Below, one piece after another: positions 5,590 through 12,346 of a DNA stretch of 17,441 nt (position 1 is the first letter of the stretch; every line of letters begins with the position of its first letter). Made by a program: the position numbers and the translations under genes. The stretch is taken from contig JALTGF010000171.1 in the NCBI GenBank assembly GCA_027077325.1, forward strand, positions 1 to 17,441. Direction: 5' to 3'. The notes below the pieces were generated by a model, which saw only the letters and a list, made by a program, of their open reading frames with translations, did not search any database and was not told the DNA's origin. The DNA is from an archaeon. Lineage in GTDB: Archaea > Undinarchaeota > Undinarchaeia > Undinarchaeales > JALTGF01.

Positions 5590-5760
5590 TTAGGATGTTT
5601 TTGTTTGCCAGGCAAAAGATCTAAGCTTGGCTGATTTCCCATATCCGCAGGCAGCGCACACTTTTTTTGTCCTGTGAAACGCACGCTTACCACATCTCCT
5701 ACAGCGGATGTGTGTTGATTTCTTATTGTGTTTCCCAAACGAGGGTGTTCCTTTACTCAT
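5590..5760 (-). CDS. rpl37e: Large-subunit ribosomal protein L37e (56 aa)
   Basis: Read directly from the minus strand: ATG at 5760, TAA at 5592-5590, 56 residues. The protein opens MSKGTPSFGKHNKKSTHIRC and has a zinc ribbon, CRRC (20-23) and CAAC (35-38), followed by GYGKSAKLRSFAWQTK, matching L37e of archaea and eukaryotes in length and motif order. L37e is an RNA-binding zinc protein of the 50S subunit. It follows the Lsm gene in the same direction, an arrangement common in archaea. A TATA-like GTTATAAAC at about 5794-5802 in the 57-base gap suggests a promoter of its own, so the two may be transcribed both together and separately. Confidence 0.95.
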   Translation of the reverse strand: MSKGTPSFGKHNKKSTHIRCRRCGKRAFHRTKKVCAACGYGKSAKLRSFAWQTKTS

Positions 5761-5793
5761 TTTAGATAAAGTAACAATTTACTTGTGACCAGA

Positions 5794-5802
5794 GTTTATA
5801 AC
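5794..5802 (-). promoter_or_regulatory. TATA box for L37e
   Basis: The minus strand reads GGTTATAAAC about 38 bases before the L37e ATG, giving a predicted leader of about 12 bases. Confidence 0.45.
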
Positions 5803-5817
5803 CTTTTTGTTTCTTCC

Positions 5818-6051
5818 TTATTCAGAGCTATTTCCAGGAGAAACAAAAATGATATTGTCCCCGCGAACTATCAAGGTTCCAAACTTTTTTGTGCTTTCAT
5901 TTGTAACTTCTTCAGCATTTTCAAGGACAATATTCATATGTACATCAAATGCCTTTAAAGTTCCATGAACTTCCTGGCCATCCTTAAGTCGGATTATTAC
6001 CCCATTCCCTATAGATTCATTTAAGGTATCAAATGGTCTTTGATTTGTCAT
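5818..6051 (-). CDS. Sm-like archaeal protein (Lsm)
   Basis: At 77 residues this is a minimal Sm-fold protein. The Sm1 motif spans about 16-46 (GNGVIIRLKDGQEVHGTL, then FDVHMNIVLENAEE), with the RNA-contacting D-x-H-M-N of archaeal Lsm proteins; Sm2 is GTLIVRGDNIIFVSP (58-72), with the RGDNI box. Such proteins form heptameric rings that bind U-rich RNA, and in archaea are tied to tRNA and small RNA metabolism. It precedes L37e on the same strand and diverges from S8e across 91 bases holding a TATA box for each direction. CTATAAATA at 6076-6084 lies about 29 bases before the ATG, so the message is nearly leaderless. Confidence 0.95.
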   Translation of the reverse strand: MTNQRPFDTLNESIGNGVIIRLKDGQEVHGTLKAFDVHMNIVLENAEEVTNESTKKFGTLIVRGDNIIFVSPGNSSE

Positions 6052-6075
6052 TTTTGAGTATTTTTCTCAGTTCTG

Positions 6076-6119
6076 TATTTATAGTTATCGATTCCAAGAA
6101 TTAAAAAAGTATATATATA
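6076..6119. promoter_or_regulatory. Divergent promoters for Lsm (minus) and S8e (plus)
   Basis: CTATAAATA on the minus strand (6076-6084) serves Lsm. The alternating TATATATATA at 6110-6119 is about 28 bases before the S8e ATG at 6143. Both predict messages with little or no leader. Confidence 0.5.
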
Positions 6120-6142
6120 CCTGTTGCTAGTTTACTTCTACT

Positions 6143-6526
6143 ATGGCAATTTCACATGGAAGGTCAAAAAGGAAAAAAACAGGTGGAGCATACCACTCGT
6201 ATAGATCAAAGAGAGCATATGAACTTGGCTCTGAACTAGTTGAAGTCAAGCCTGGAGAGAAAAAAGTAACAAGAGTAAGGACGCGGGGCGGAAACTTCAA
6301 AATTAAGGCTATACGAGTCAAGGAAGCAAACATCTTAAATCCAAAAACAAAGAGGTATGAAAAAGCAGAGATTATCTCTGTAAAGGAAAACAAAGCAAAT
6401 CCCCACTTCGTTAGAAGAAACGTAATTACAAAAGGCGCAATTATTGAAACCAAGATTGGACTTGCAAAAGTTACAAGCAGACCCGGGCAAGAAGGCGTTG
6501 TTAATGCGATTTTAATTAAAGAGTAG
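6143..6526 (+). CDS. rps8e: Small-subunit ribosomal protein S8e
   Basis: At 127 residues this is the usual archaeal S8e length. The N-terminus ISHGRSKRKKTGGAYHSYRSKR is the family signature, followed by the basic RTRGGNFKIKAIR segment and the KANPHFVRRNVITKGAIIET region, ending in TSRPGQEGVVNAILI. S8e is a 30S protein shared by archaea and eukaryotes. The message is probably leaderless, using the TATATATATA box. It lies directly upstream of the L15e gene, and part of its transcripts may read through into the structured leader of L15e. Confidence 0.96.
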   Translation: MAISHGRSKRKKTGGAYHSYRSKRAYELGSELVEVKPGEKKVTRVRTRGGNFKIKAIRVKEANILNPKTKRYEKAEIISVKENKANPHFVRRNVITKGAIIETKIGLAKVTSRPGQEGVVNAILIKE

Positions 6527-6535
6527 AGTAGAAAC

Positions 6536-6561
6536 CTTTTTAAGTTAATTATTCTATAAAT
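6536..6561 (+). promoter_or_regulatory. Two TATA-like boxes before L15e
   Basis: CTTTTTAAG (6536-6544) and CTATAAAT (6554-6561) are both plausible. The first predicts a start near 6566, the second near 6583. Which is used decides how much of the downstream leader structure is transcribed. Confidence 0.35.
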
Positions 6562-6625
6562 TTAGCTAAGTTGCGGTTGTTGACCGCGTGATGATTGCTT
6601 CGGCATGAGCTAAAACCAACAGGAG
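6561..6625 (+). promoter_or_regulatory. Candidate structured leader of L15e with possible pseudoknot at the SD
   Basis: TTTAGCT (6561-6567) and AGCTAAA (6608-6614) can form a perfect 7-bp closing stem. Inside are two hairpins, GCGGT-TGTTG-ACCGC (6573-6587) and TGC-TTCG-GCA (6596-6605). The first hairpin's loop TGTTG (6578-6582) is fully complementary to CAACA (6617-6621), which touches the SD AGGAG (6621-6625) of L15e. This could be a pseudoknot that hides or presents the ribosome site. The fold was done by eye. If transcription starts at 6566 or later the closing stem is lost. Confidence 0.4.
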
Positions 6626-6631
6626 ACAAAA

Positions 6632-7201
6632 ATGGGATTTTACAAATATATAAGCAAAGCTTGGAAAAGCCCAAGCACTGAACTTTTAAGAGAGAGATAT
6701 GTTGAATGGAGACGCGGACCTAGATTTGTAAGATTGGAAAGGCCTACACGTCTTGACAGAGCACATGCTTTAGGATATAAAGCAAAACCAGGGTTTATTG
6801 TAGTTCGTGCAAGAATTTTGAAAGGGAGAAGGAAAAGACCCAGACCTAACAAGGGAAGAAAACCAACAAAGATGGGTATTTATTTCACGCCAGGTAAAAG
6901 CTTACAGTTAATTGCAGAGGAAAGAGTACAGAGGAAATATCCCAACTTAGAGGTTTTAAATTCGTACTGGATGGGGGATGATGGCAGACACCAGTACTAT
7001 GAAGTTATATTAGTTGATCCTGCACACCCACAGATTAAAGCAGATAAGGACATAAATTGGATATGCTATAGACAGCACACAAAACGCGTGCACCGGGGAC
7101 TTACAAGTGCCGGAAAGAAATCTCGCGGGCTTAGAAACAAAGGGAATGGAGCAGAAAAAATAAGACCAAGCATTCGCGCTAGAAAAAGAAGAGGAAAATA
7201 G
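6632..7201 (+). CDS. rpl15e: Large-subunit ribosomal protein L15e
   Basis: At 189 residues this is the typical archaeal L15e length. Recognisable segments are MGFYKYISKAWKSP at the start, RLERPTRLDRAHALGYKAK (37-55), the basic GRRKRPRPNKGRKP (65-78), the NSYWMGDDGRHQYYEVILVDP region, and the closing HRGLTSAGKKSRGLRNKG with a basic tail. L15e is a 50S protein that wraps around 23S rRNA. It has a clear SD, AGGAG at 6621-6625, six bases before the ATG, and an unusual leader. It heads the cluster that continues with RNase P and exosome genes. Confidence 0.96.
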   Translation: MGFYKYISKAWKSPSTELLRERYVEWRRGPRFVRLERPTRLDRAHALGYKAKPGFIVVRARILKGRRKRPRPNKGRKPTKMGIYFTPGKSLQLIAEERVQRKYPNLEVLNSYWMGDDGRHQYYEVILVDPAHPQIKADKDINWICYRQHTKRVHRGLTSAGKKSRGLRNKGNGAEKIRPSIRARKRRGK

Positions 7202-7228
7202 ATAAATAGACAAATTCTATTTGTAGAC

Positions 7229-7480
7229 ATGACAAATAAGTCAGGTTCAATACACATTAAGTTGATATTACTGCTAATTGCCATAATATTGCTTGTGTAC
7301 GGGTATTACGGTTATATTCTAGTGCCAAGCAAAGCAGGAAGTTTTGGAGGACCAAAGTGTCCATTTGGATCCAGTGCGCTTGGGTTTCAAGCTGGACCAT
7401 GCGCATATTCACTCTACGCACTAATAATTGGAGGAGTACTTTTAATAGCAGCAATTGCATTGAGTTTCTTTAAAAAATAA
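7229..7480 (+). CDS. Small two-helix membrane protein (83 aa), unknown
   Basis: Not recognised. The protein has a basic N-terminus, a membrane helix at about 11-31 (KLILLLIAIILLVYGYYGYI), a Gly/Pro-rich loop of about 30 residues with Cys44 and Cys58 that could form a disulfide, and a second helix at about 61-80 ending in FFKK. Both ends are probably cytosolic, with the loop outside. It lies 27 bases after L15e and ends 4 bases before the RNase P Rpp30 gene, so it is cotranscribed with an otherwise cytosolic RNA-processing cluster. No SD is obvious; a weak ACAAAT/ATTTGT inverted repeat (7210-7224) precedes it. Confidence 0.7.
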   Translation: MTNKSGSIHIKLILLLIAIILLVYGYYGYILVPSKAGSFGGPKCPFGSSALGFQAGPCAYSLYALIIGGVLLIAAIALSFFKK

Positions 7481-7484
7481 GAAG

Positions 7485-8159
7485 ATGTACGATATTCATA
7501 ACCAGATATTAGTAAAAGGCGATAACCTGGAATTCTTAAAACACTTCAGATTAAGGGGAGTTGGGGCCATATTTAAAAATTCATTTAACACAAAAAAATT
7601 TTTAGAGATTAAAGAAAGATTAAATAAGCAATATCCAAAGTTAGATGTTATTTCTGGCATAGAGATACATGCAAGTAAAAAAAGCCAAATAAAGAAAGCA
7701 ATTGAAGAATACAGGAACAGAGTAGAGGTAATTCTTGTAGATTGCAAGGAGCCTCGTGCTATGCGAGCTGCTTCTGAGATGGGTGAGATTGACATAATAT
7801 CTCATGCATTTGTTGATCAAAGCGCTGCCCGTGAATGTGCAAAGAATAATATTGCACTTGAAATAAACTTGAAGGACTTGATAAGTGTTTACGGGATAAA
7901 ACGCGCGAATCTTATATCAAAAATTAGATTTAACCTTTCACTTGCAAGGAAATATAAAGTGCCGCTAATCCTTACAACAGGAGCAGACAGTATTTATGAC
8001 ATGAGAAACCAGAGGCAGATAATTGCACTTGCAGAATGTATTGGATTTAAACACGAAGAAGCAAAGAAAGCATTGATAGACACCCCCAAGAGGATCATAA
8101 AAACAAACAGAGAAAAGATATCTGGAAAGATTATTGTTGAAGGGGTCAAGAGGGTTTAA
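7485..8159 (+). CDS. rnp3: RNase P protein component 3 (Rpp30)
   Basis: This 224-residue protein has the Rpp30 pattern of a PHP-like TIM barrel: an N-terminal NSFNTKKF region, SGIEIHASKKSQI (58-70), VEVILVDCKEPRAMRAASE, DIISHAFVDQSAARECAKNNIALEINL, then LARKYKVPLILTTGADSIYDMRNQRQIIAL, where the archaeal family has conserved A/S and R. It is a protein subunit of archaeal RNase P, which removes 5' leaders from tRNA precursors, and it works with Pop5, encoded next. The stop and the Pop5 start share a base (TAATG at 8157-8161). Position after L15e and before the proteasome gene is the conserved archaeal order. Confidence 0.93.
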   Translation: MYDIHNQILVKGDNLEFLKHFRLRGVGAIFKNSFNTKKFLEIKERLNKQYPKLDVISGIEIHASKKSQIKKAIEEYRNRVEVILVDCKEPRAMRAASEMGEIDIISHAFVDQSAARECAKNNIALEINLKDLISVYGIKRANLISKIRFNLSLARKYKVPLILTTGADSIYDMRNQRQIIALAECIGFKHEEAKKALIDTPKRIIKTNREKISGKIIVEGVKRV

Positions 8160-8500
8160 TGACAAAATTCAAAATTAAATCAAGCCAAAAGGAAAATTGG
8201 AGATATATTGGATTTGAGGTCATTAGTGATAATGCCCCGGATGAAAAGGAGATTATAAAATCGATAACATCTGCTATACTAAGATTTGTTGGGGAAGTTG
8301 GAGCGTCAGAAACAAATGTGTGGCTGATAGAGTACGATGAAAAAAGAAAAAGAGGGATTTTTAGATGCTCAAACCGCGCGCTTACAAAAGTCCTAGGGGC
8401 AATTACTACGATAAGTAACGTTGCGGAAAAACCGGCTGTTTTTAACACGCTGGGCGTTTCAGGAACAATTAAAAAGCTAAAATTACAAATGAGCAAATAA
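8159..8500 (+). CDS. rnp2: RNase P protein component 2 (Pop5)
   Basis: At 113 residues it fits archaeal Pop5. Visible are WRYIGFEVIS at the start, the helix ITSAILRFVGEVGASETNVWLIEYDEKRKRGIFRCSNRAL (residues of about 37-76) with the family's strand-turn-RCSN box, and a C-terminal GVSGTIKKLK. Pop5 binds Rpp30 and the catalytic domain of RNase P RNA. Its ATG overlaps the Rpp30 stop by one base, so the two partners are probably made in equal amounts. The 88 bases after it carry the promoter of the proteasome and exosome genes. Confidence 0.92.
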   Translation: MTKFKIKSSQKENWRYIGFEVISDNAPDEKEIIKSITSAILRFVGEVGASETNVWLIEYDEKRKRGIFRCSNRALTKVLGAITTISNVAEKPAVFNTLGVSGTIKKLKLQMSK

Positions 8501-8515
8501 TTAGCATAACAAAAA

Positions 8516-8523
8516 CTTAAATA
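8516..8523 (+). promoter_or_regulatory. TATA box for the proteasome/exosome operon
   Basis: CTTAAATA in a 5'-AAAA context is the best TATA-like element in the Pop5-psmA gap. It predicts a start near 8545 and a leader of about 45 bases ending in the SD. Confidence 0.5.
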
Positions 8524-8524
8524 C

Positions 8525-8536
8525 TTAGAGCTCTAA
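8525..8536. promoter_or_regulatory. Perfect 12-base palindrome, candidate operator
   Basis: TTAGAGCTCTAA is its own reverse complement. It starts two bases after the TATA-like box and would lie between the box and the predicted transcription start, where a bound dimer would block polymerase loading. No regulator can be named. Confidence 0.4.
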
Positions 8537-8588
8537 ATACATTGAATTAACATAGAGTTATATTAACAAAATATAAAGGAGGTAAAGA

Positions 8589-9329
8589 ATGCAACCACCG
8601 CAAATGCTTGGGTATGACCGTGCAATAACGGTTTTTTCTCCACAGGGGAGATTATACCAAGTGGAATATGCAAGAGAAGCAGTAAAAAAAGGAACAGTTT
8701 CGCTTGGAATTGTTTATTCAGACGGAGTTTTGCTTGGAGCCGATAAAAACATAACAGATGAATTAATGGTTCCAACATCAGTTGAAAAGATATACCAGAT
8801 AGATGAACATATTGGCGCGGCAACATCCGGACTAGTTGCAGATGGCCGAAGAATTATTGACAGGTGCAGGATAATTGCACAATCACACAGGATGACATTT
8901 GATGAGCCAATGCCAGTTGATTCACTAACAAGGGATATTTGTGATTACCAGCAACTACACACACAAATTTCAGGAGTTAGGCCATTTGGAACTGCACTTT
9001 TAATCGCAGGTTTTGATGGAAAGCCAAGACTTTTTGAAACAGACCCGTCAGGTTCCTTCTGGGAGTATAAAGCAACTGCAATAGGAGAAAACTCTGAAAA
9101 GGTTCGTGAGATTTTCATGAAAAAATACAAGCCAAACTTAAGTTTAGACCAGGCAATTGATTTAGCGCTAAAGGCCCTATATAAGGGAGACTTAGGGATT
9201 TTTAATGAGAAAAGCATAGAGTTGACATATATTTCAAAAAACAGAAAATATCACAAACTGAGCCAAGAGTCAATAAAGAAGCACATATCCAAAGCGATAA
9301 ATAGTCTAAATTCAGGAAAAAAGCGGTAG
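8589..9329 (+). CDS. psmA: Proteasome subunit alpha
   Basis: At 246 residues this is normal for archaeal alpha subunits. The N-terminal YDRAITVFSPQGRLYQVEYA (9-28) is the alpha-type signature that forms the gate of the 20S ring. Further family segments are GADKNITDELMVP, AATSGLVADGRRIIDRCR and RPFGTALLIAGFDGKPRLFETDPSG. Alpha subunits form the outer seven-membered rings, control substrate entry and dock AAA ATPases such as PAN; the beta subunit gene is not in this window. A strong SD GGAGGT (8578-8583) sits five bases before the ATG. It is the first gene after its promoter and is followed after 18 bases by SBDS. Confidence 0.97.
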   Translation: MQPPQMLGYDRAITVFSPQGRLYQVEYAREAVKKGTVSLGIVYSDGVLLGADKNITDELMVPTSVEKIYQIDEHIGAATSGLVADGRRIIDRCRIIAQSHRMTFDEPMPVDSLTRDICDYQQLHTQISGVRPFGTALLIAGFDGKPRLFETDPSGSFWEYKATAIGENSEKVREIFMKKYKPNLSLDQAIDLALKALYKGDLGIFNEKSIELTYISKNRKYHKLSQESIKKHISKAINSLNSGKKR

Positions 9330-9347
9330 ATGTAAAGTAAGGGAAGG

Positions 9348-10037
9348 ATGGTAAGTTTAGACAAAGCTGTTTTAGCAAGGTATTCACATGCTGGAAAGAC
9401 TTTCGAGATTTATGTAGATTCTGAAAAAGCCCTTGCCCTAAGAGATGGCAAGGATATAAGCATTCATGAAGTTCTCGCAGTAGAAGAAATTTACAAAGAT
9501 GCTAGAAAAGGTGACAGAGTTAGTGAGGGAGCACTTCAGGAAGTTTTTGGAACAACAGATGTTCTTGAAATTGCAAAACAAATAATAAAGAAAGGCGAGA
9601 TCCAACTGACAACTGAACAGAGAAAAAAGTTAGTAGAAGAAAAAAAGAGGGAGATTATTAACAGAATCGCTAGGGAATCATACAATCCACAAACAAAAGC
9701 ACCAAATCCGCCTCAACGAATTGAAGCAGCAATTGATGAGGCTCATATCTCGATTAACCCATTTGAACCAGTTGATTCACAAATTACAAAAGTTTTAAAG
9801 GCCATACGGACACTAATACCTATAAGCGTAGAACAGCTTAGGATTGAAGTTAAGATCCCGCCAGCACATACTGGAAAAGCATACAGCACACTAAAAAAGT
9901 ATCCAATTGAAAAGGAAGAGTGGCTGAATGATGGGACGTTAAGAGTTATAATTAAAATTCCGGCAGGTATTGAAACGGATTTTTATGACACTATTGGTGT
10001 TATAACCAAAGGAGACGCCGAATTTAGAAGATTATAA
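9348..10037 (+). CDS. Ribosome maturation protein SBDS
   Basis: The 229-residue protein shows the three-domain SBDS layout. The N-terminal FYSH domain (about 1-85) includes ARYSHAGKTFEIYVD and GDRVSEGALQEVFGT; a helical middle follows (about 90-165, KKREIINRIARESYNPQTKAPNPPQRIEAAI); the C-terminal ferredoxin-like domain is about 166-229. SBDS acts with an elongation-factor-like GTPase in eukaryotes to release eIF6 from the large subunit; archaeal SBDS is thought to act in ribosome biogenesis too. Its SD-like GGGAAGG abuts the ATG directly, a poor spacing, so translation may depend on the psmA gene 18 bases upstream. Confidence 0.95.
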   Translation: MVSLDKAVLARYSHAGKTFEIYVDSEKALALRDGKDISIHEVLAVEEIYKDARKGDRVSEGALQEVFGTTDVLEIAKQIIKKGEIQLTTEQRKKLVEEKKREIINRIARESYNPQTKAPNPPQRIEAAIDEAHISINPFEPVDSQITKVLKAIRTLIPISVEQLRIEVKIPPAHTGKAYSTLKKYPIEKEEWLNDGTLRVIIKIPAGIETDFYDTIGVITKGDAEFRRL

Positions 10038-10046
10038 AAGGAGGAA

Positions 10047-10805
10047 ATGATGAAAACATACAAACAAAATAGAGAACTAGTAATTCCAGGAGAATTACTT
10101 GCAGAGGGGGATTACTTGCTTGGAGAAGGCACTTTTAGAAAAGAAGACAAAGTTTATTCAAGCCTTTTAGGGCTAGTTGATAGTAAGGAGCGATTTATAA
10201 AAGTAATCCCGCTTAGTGGAAAATATATGCCACATCCAAGAGACCTCGTGATAGGAGTTATAACAGACATTGCGTTTTCAAATTGGTCTGTTGACTTAAA
10301 CTCGCCATATACAGGGATTATATCCATATCGAATGCAACAGAGAGGTACATCGAAAACGGAGAAGACCTTTCAAAAATTTACAACATTGGGGATGTAGTT
10401 CTTGCAAAGGTGATAGATGTTTCTCAATCAATGGTTGTGGGATTGACAATGAAAGATAGAGGGCTATTCAAGCTGAGAGAGGGGAGATTAATAACGATCA
10501 GCCCAACAAAAGTTCCAAGAGTGATTGGAAAACAAGGAACAATGGTTCAAATGCTAAAAACAATGACTGGGTGTAAGATTGTTGTTGGCCAAAATGGGAG
10601 AGTTTGGATAGATGGGAAAAATGCAAACGCTGCAATTGAAGCAGTTAGATTAATTGAAAGAGAAGCCCATACTTCTGGACTAACTGACAAGGTCAAAGAA
10701 TTTTTAGAGAAAGAACTTGGCAGCAGTGCGAGTAGCAACACAAGCAAATTAAAACCCAAAAAAGTAGAAGAAAAAGAGGAGGAAAAGACAGATGGGAAAG
10801 AGTAG
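10047..10805 (+). CDS. rrp4: Exosome subunit Rrp4 (S1/KH RNA-binding cap)
   Basis: Domains in order are an N-terminal beta domain (about 1-60, VIPGELLAEGDYLLGEGTF), an S1 domain (about 65-140, IGVITDIAFSNWSVDLNSPYTG and GDVVLAKVIDV), and a KH-type domain (about 150-215) with VPRVIGKQGTMVQML holding the GxxG loop. An acidic Lys/Glu tail of about 25 residues ends the protein. Rrp4 sits on top of the Rrp41-Rrp42 ring and feeds RNA, with a preference for A-rich tails. Two ATGs (10047, 10050) follow SD GGAGG (10040-10044); the second is better spaced, so the true protein may be one residue shorter. It overlaps Rrp41 by 14 bases. Confidence 0.95.
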   Translation: MMKTYKQNRELVIPGELLAEGDYLLGEGTFRKEDKVYSSLLGLVDSKERFIKVIPLSGKYMPHPRDLVIGVITDIAFSNWSVDLNSPYTGIISISNATERYIENGEDLSKIYNIGDVVLAKVIDVSQSMVVGLTMKDRGLFKLREGRLITISPTKVPRVIGKQGTMVQMLKTMTGCKIVVGQNGRVWIDGKNANAAIEAVRLIEREAHTSGLTDKVKEFLEKELGSSASSNTSKLKPKKVEEKEEEKTDGKE

Positions 10806-11514
10806 TGATATTAAACTGATAACAGATGGAAAAAGAATTGATGGTAGAAAACCAAATGAATTAAGGCCAGTAAAGATTAAGGCAGGAGTTCTTGAGAGAG
10901 CAGATGGTTCTGCTTATGTTGAGGTAGGAGGTACACATGCAATTGCAGCAGTGTACGGACCGAGAACACTTCACCCAAGACATTTGGTTAATGCACAAAA
11001 AGCAGTTCTTCGAACAAAATATGATATGGCACCATTTTCTGTTGATGACAGAAAGAGGCCTGGACCAGACCGTAGGTCTATAGAGATATCTAAGGTCACA
11101 AGAGAAGCACTTGAACCAGTAATATTTTTAGAGCAGTACAAGAAAACAGGGATAGATGTCTTCATAGAAATCCTTCAATCTGATGGAGGGACAAGGGTTG
11201 CAGGCATAACAGCAGCCTCTGTTGCACTAGCAGATGCAGGAATTGCCATGAGGGATCTTGTTGCTGCCTGTGCCGCTGGAAAGGTTGATGATACAGTAGT
11301 GCTTGACCTTTGTGGGAAAGAGGACAACTTCGGGCAGGCGGATATGCCAATTGCATATGCCCCAAATGAAGACAAAATAACTTTGCTTCAGATGGATGGA
11401 GATTTTACAGAAGAAGAATTTGAAACTGCTTTGAAGTATGCGTTAGATGGAACTAAGAGGATTTACGAGCTTCAAAAGAAAGCATTGAAAGAGAGGTACG
11501 AGAAAAATGAATAA
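10792..11514 (+). CDS. rrp41: Exosome subunit Rrp41 (catalytic RNase PH-type)
   Basis: At 240 residues it has the RNase PH fold with the active site intact. DGKRIDGRKPNELRP (12-26) opens the domain; GPDRRSIEIS (91-100) carries the paired Arg94-Arg95 that hold phosphate/RNA; GQADMPIAY (181-189) carries Asp184, equivalent to the catalytic Asp of characterised archaeal Rrp41. The enzyme removes nucleotides phosphorolytically from RNA 3' ends and can add tails in reverse. It forms a hexameric ring with Rrp42. Its ATG lies within the Rrp4 gene (14-base overlap) behind a GGAGGA about 9 bases upstream, and its end overlaps Rrp42 by 8 bases. Confidence 0.97.
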   Translation: MGKSSDIKLITDGKRIDGRKPNELRPVKIKAGVLERADGSAYVEVGGTHAIAAVYGPRTLHPRHLVNAQKAVLRTKYDMAPFSVDDRKRPGPDRRSIEISKVTREALEPVIFLEQYKKTGIDVFIEILQSDGGTRVAGITAASVALADAGIAMRDLVAACAAGKVDDTVVLDLCGKEDNFGQADMPIAYAPNEDKITLLQMDGDFTEEEFETALKYALDGTKRIYELQKKALKERYEKNE

Positions 11515-12256
11515 GATAATTCCAGAATTGGTAAGAAATTCAGTTATAGGGTCGATAAAAGAAGGTAAGAGATTAGATGGCAGAGCATTTGATGAGTACA
11601 GACCAATTGAGATTGAAATAGGCGACCTTGGAAAAGCAGAAGGTTCTGCAAGAGTAAAAATTGGAAACACTCGAGTTGAATGCGGTGTGAAAATTGGGGA
11701 GGGTGAACCATATCCAGATTCCCCAGACGAAGGCATTTTAACAGTAAACGCAGAACTTGTTCCAATGGCATCACCTTACTTCCAGCCAGGACCACCAGAT
11801 GAAAGAGCAATTGAACTGGCAAGAGTTGTTGACAGGGGCATTAGGGAGAGCAAATCAATAGAACTTAAGAAACTGTGCATAACTCCAGAAGAGTTGGTAA
11901 AGGTAGTTTACATTGATGCATATGTGCTTGACTACGATGGAAATTATATAGATGCTGCTGCCTTTGCAGCCGTAAACGCATTGCAGCATACAGAGATACC
12001 GGAGTTTGGGAAACTCCCAGTTGTAAAGAAACCAATCTCAAACACATTTGCAAAAATAGGAGATGCAATTGTACTTGACCCAAGTCTTGAAGAAGAGAGT
12101 GTTATGGATGCAAGGCTTACAGTGACTATTGAAGACAATGGCCACGTTTGTGCAATGCAAAAAGGCGGAAGCGGATACTTTACTGCAGACGAGATAAAAA
12201 ACTGTATTAAAACAGCAAAAAGAAAAACAAAAGAGATTAGAAAGTTAGTCAAATAA
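11507..12256 (+). CDS. rrp42: Exosome subunit Rrp42 (non-catalytic RNase PH-type)
   Basis: This 249-residue RNase PH-fold protein has the Rrp42 landmarks GKRLDGRAFDEYRPIEIEIG (20-39), GVKIGEGEPYPDSPDEG, PGPPDERAIELARVVDRGIRES and the LPVVKKPISNTFAKIGD segment. At the place where Rrp41 has its catalytic Asp the sequence is different, as expected for the structural partner. Rrp42 pairs with Rrp41 to build the ring and helps bind RNA. The ATG overlaps the Rrp41 end by eight bases, supporting equal synthesis. It is the last gene before a promoter-like element for L37Ae. Confidence 0.96.
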   Translation: MNKIIPELVRNSVIGSIKEGKRLDGRAFDEYRPIEIEIGDLGKAEGSARVKIGNTRVECGVKIGEGEPYPDSPDEGILTVNAELVPMASPYFQPGPPDERAIELARVVDRGIRESKSIELKKLCITPEELVKVVYIDAYVLDYDGNYIDAAAFAAVNALQHTEIPEFGKLPVVKKPISNTFAKIGDAIVLDPSLEEESVMDARLTVTIEDNGHVCAMQKGGSGYFTADEIKNCIKTAKRKTKEIRKLVK

Positions 12257-12313
12257 TTAGGGCAGTCCTTAGAGTAAAAACACCGGGTTCTGTAAAGGGT
12301 GAATGGAAAAATA

Positions 12314-12321
12314 CTTAAATA
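12314..12321 (+). promoter_or_regulatory. TATA box for L37Ae
   Basis: CTTAAATA is centred about 30 bases before the ATG at 12347, which supports that ATG over the GTG at 12338 and predicts an almost leaderless message. Exosome transcripts may also read through. Confidence 0.45.
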
Positions 12322-12346
12322 GGACCAGCCAGTATTTGTGTGCAAT

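Noticed and set aside
5553..5738. Alternative minus-strand frame of 61 codons over L37e
   Set aside because: The overlapping frame from 5760 encodes an unmistakable L37e with its zinc ribbon.
6588..6594. GTGATGA resembling box C of a C/D guide RNA
   Set aside because: No box D (CTGA) or D'/C' pair lies at the right distance, and a k-turn with the nearby ATGAGC needs several mismatches. Treated as part of the L15e leader.
8146..8496. Minus-strand open frame opposite Pop5
   Set aside because: Exact antisense of a recognised RNase P protein; low-complexity hydrophobic translation.
12338..12346. GTG start for L37Ae three codons upstream
   Set aside because: The family N-terminus begins at the ATG, and the TATA box spacing fits ATG 12347.
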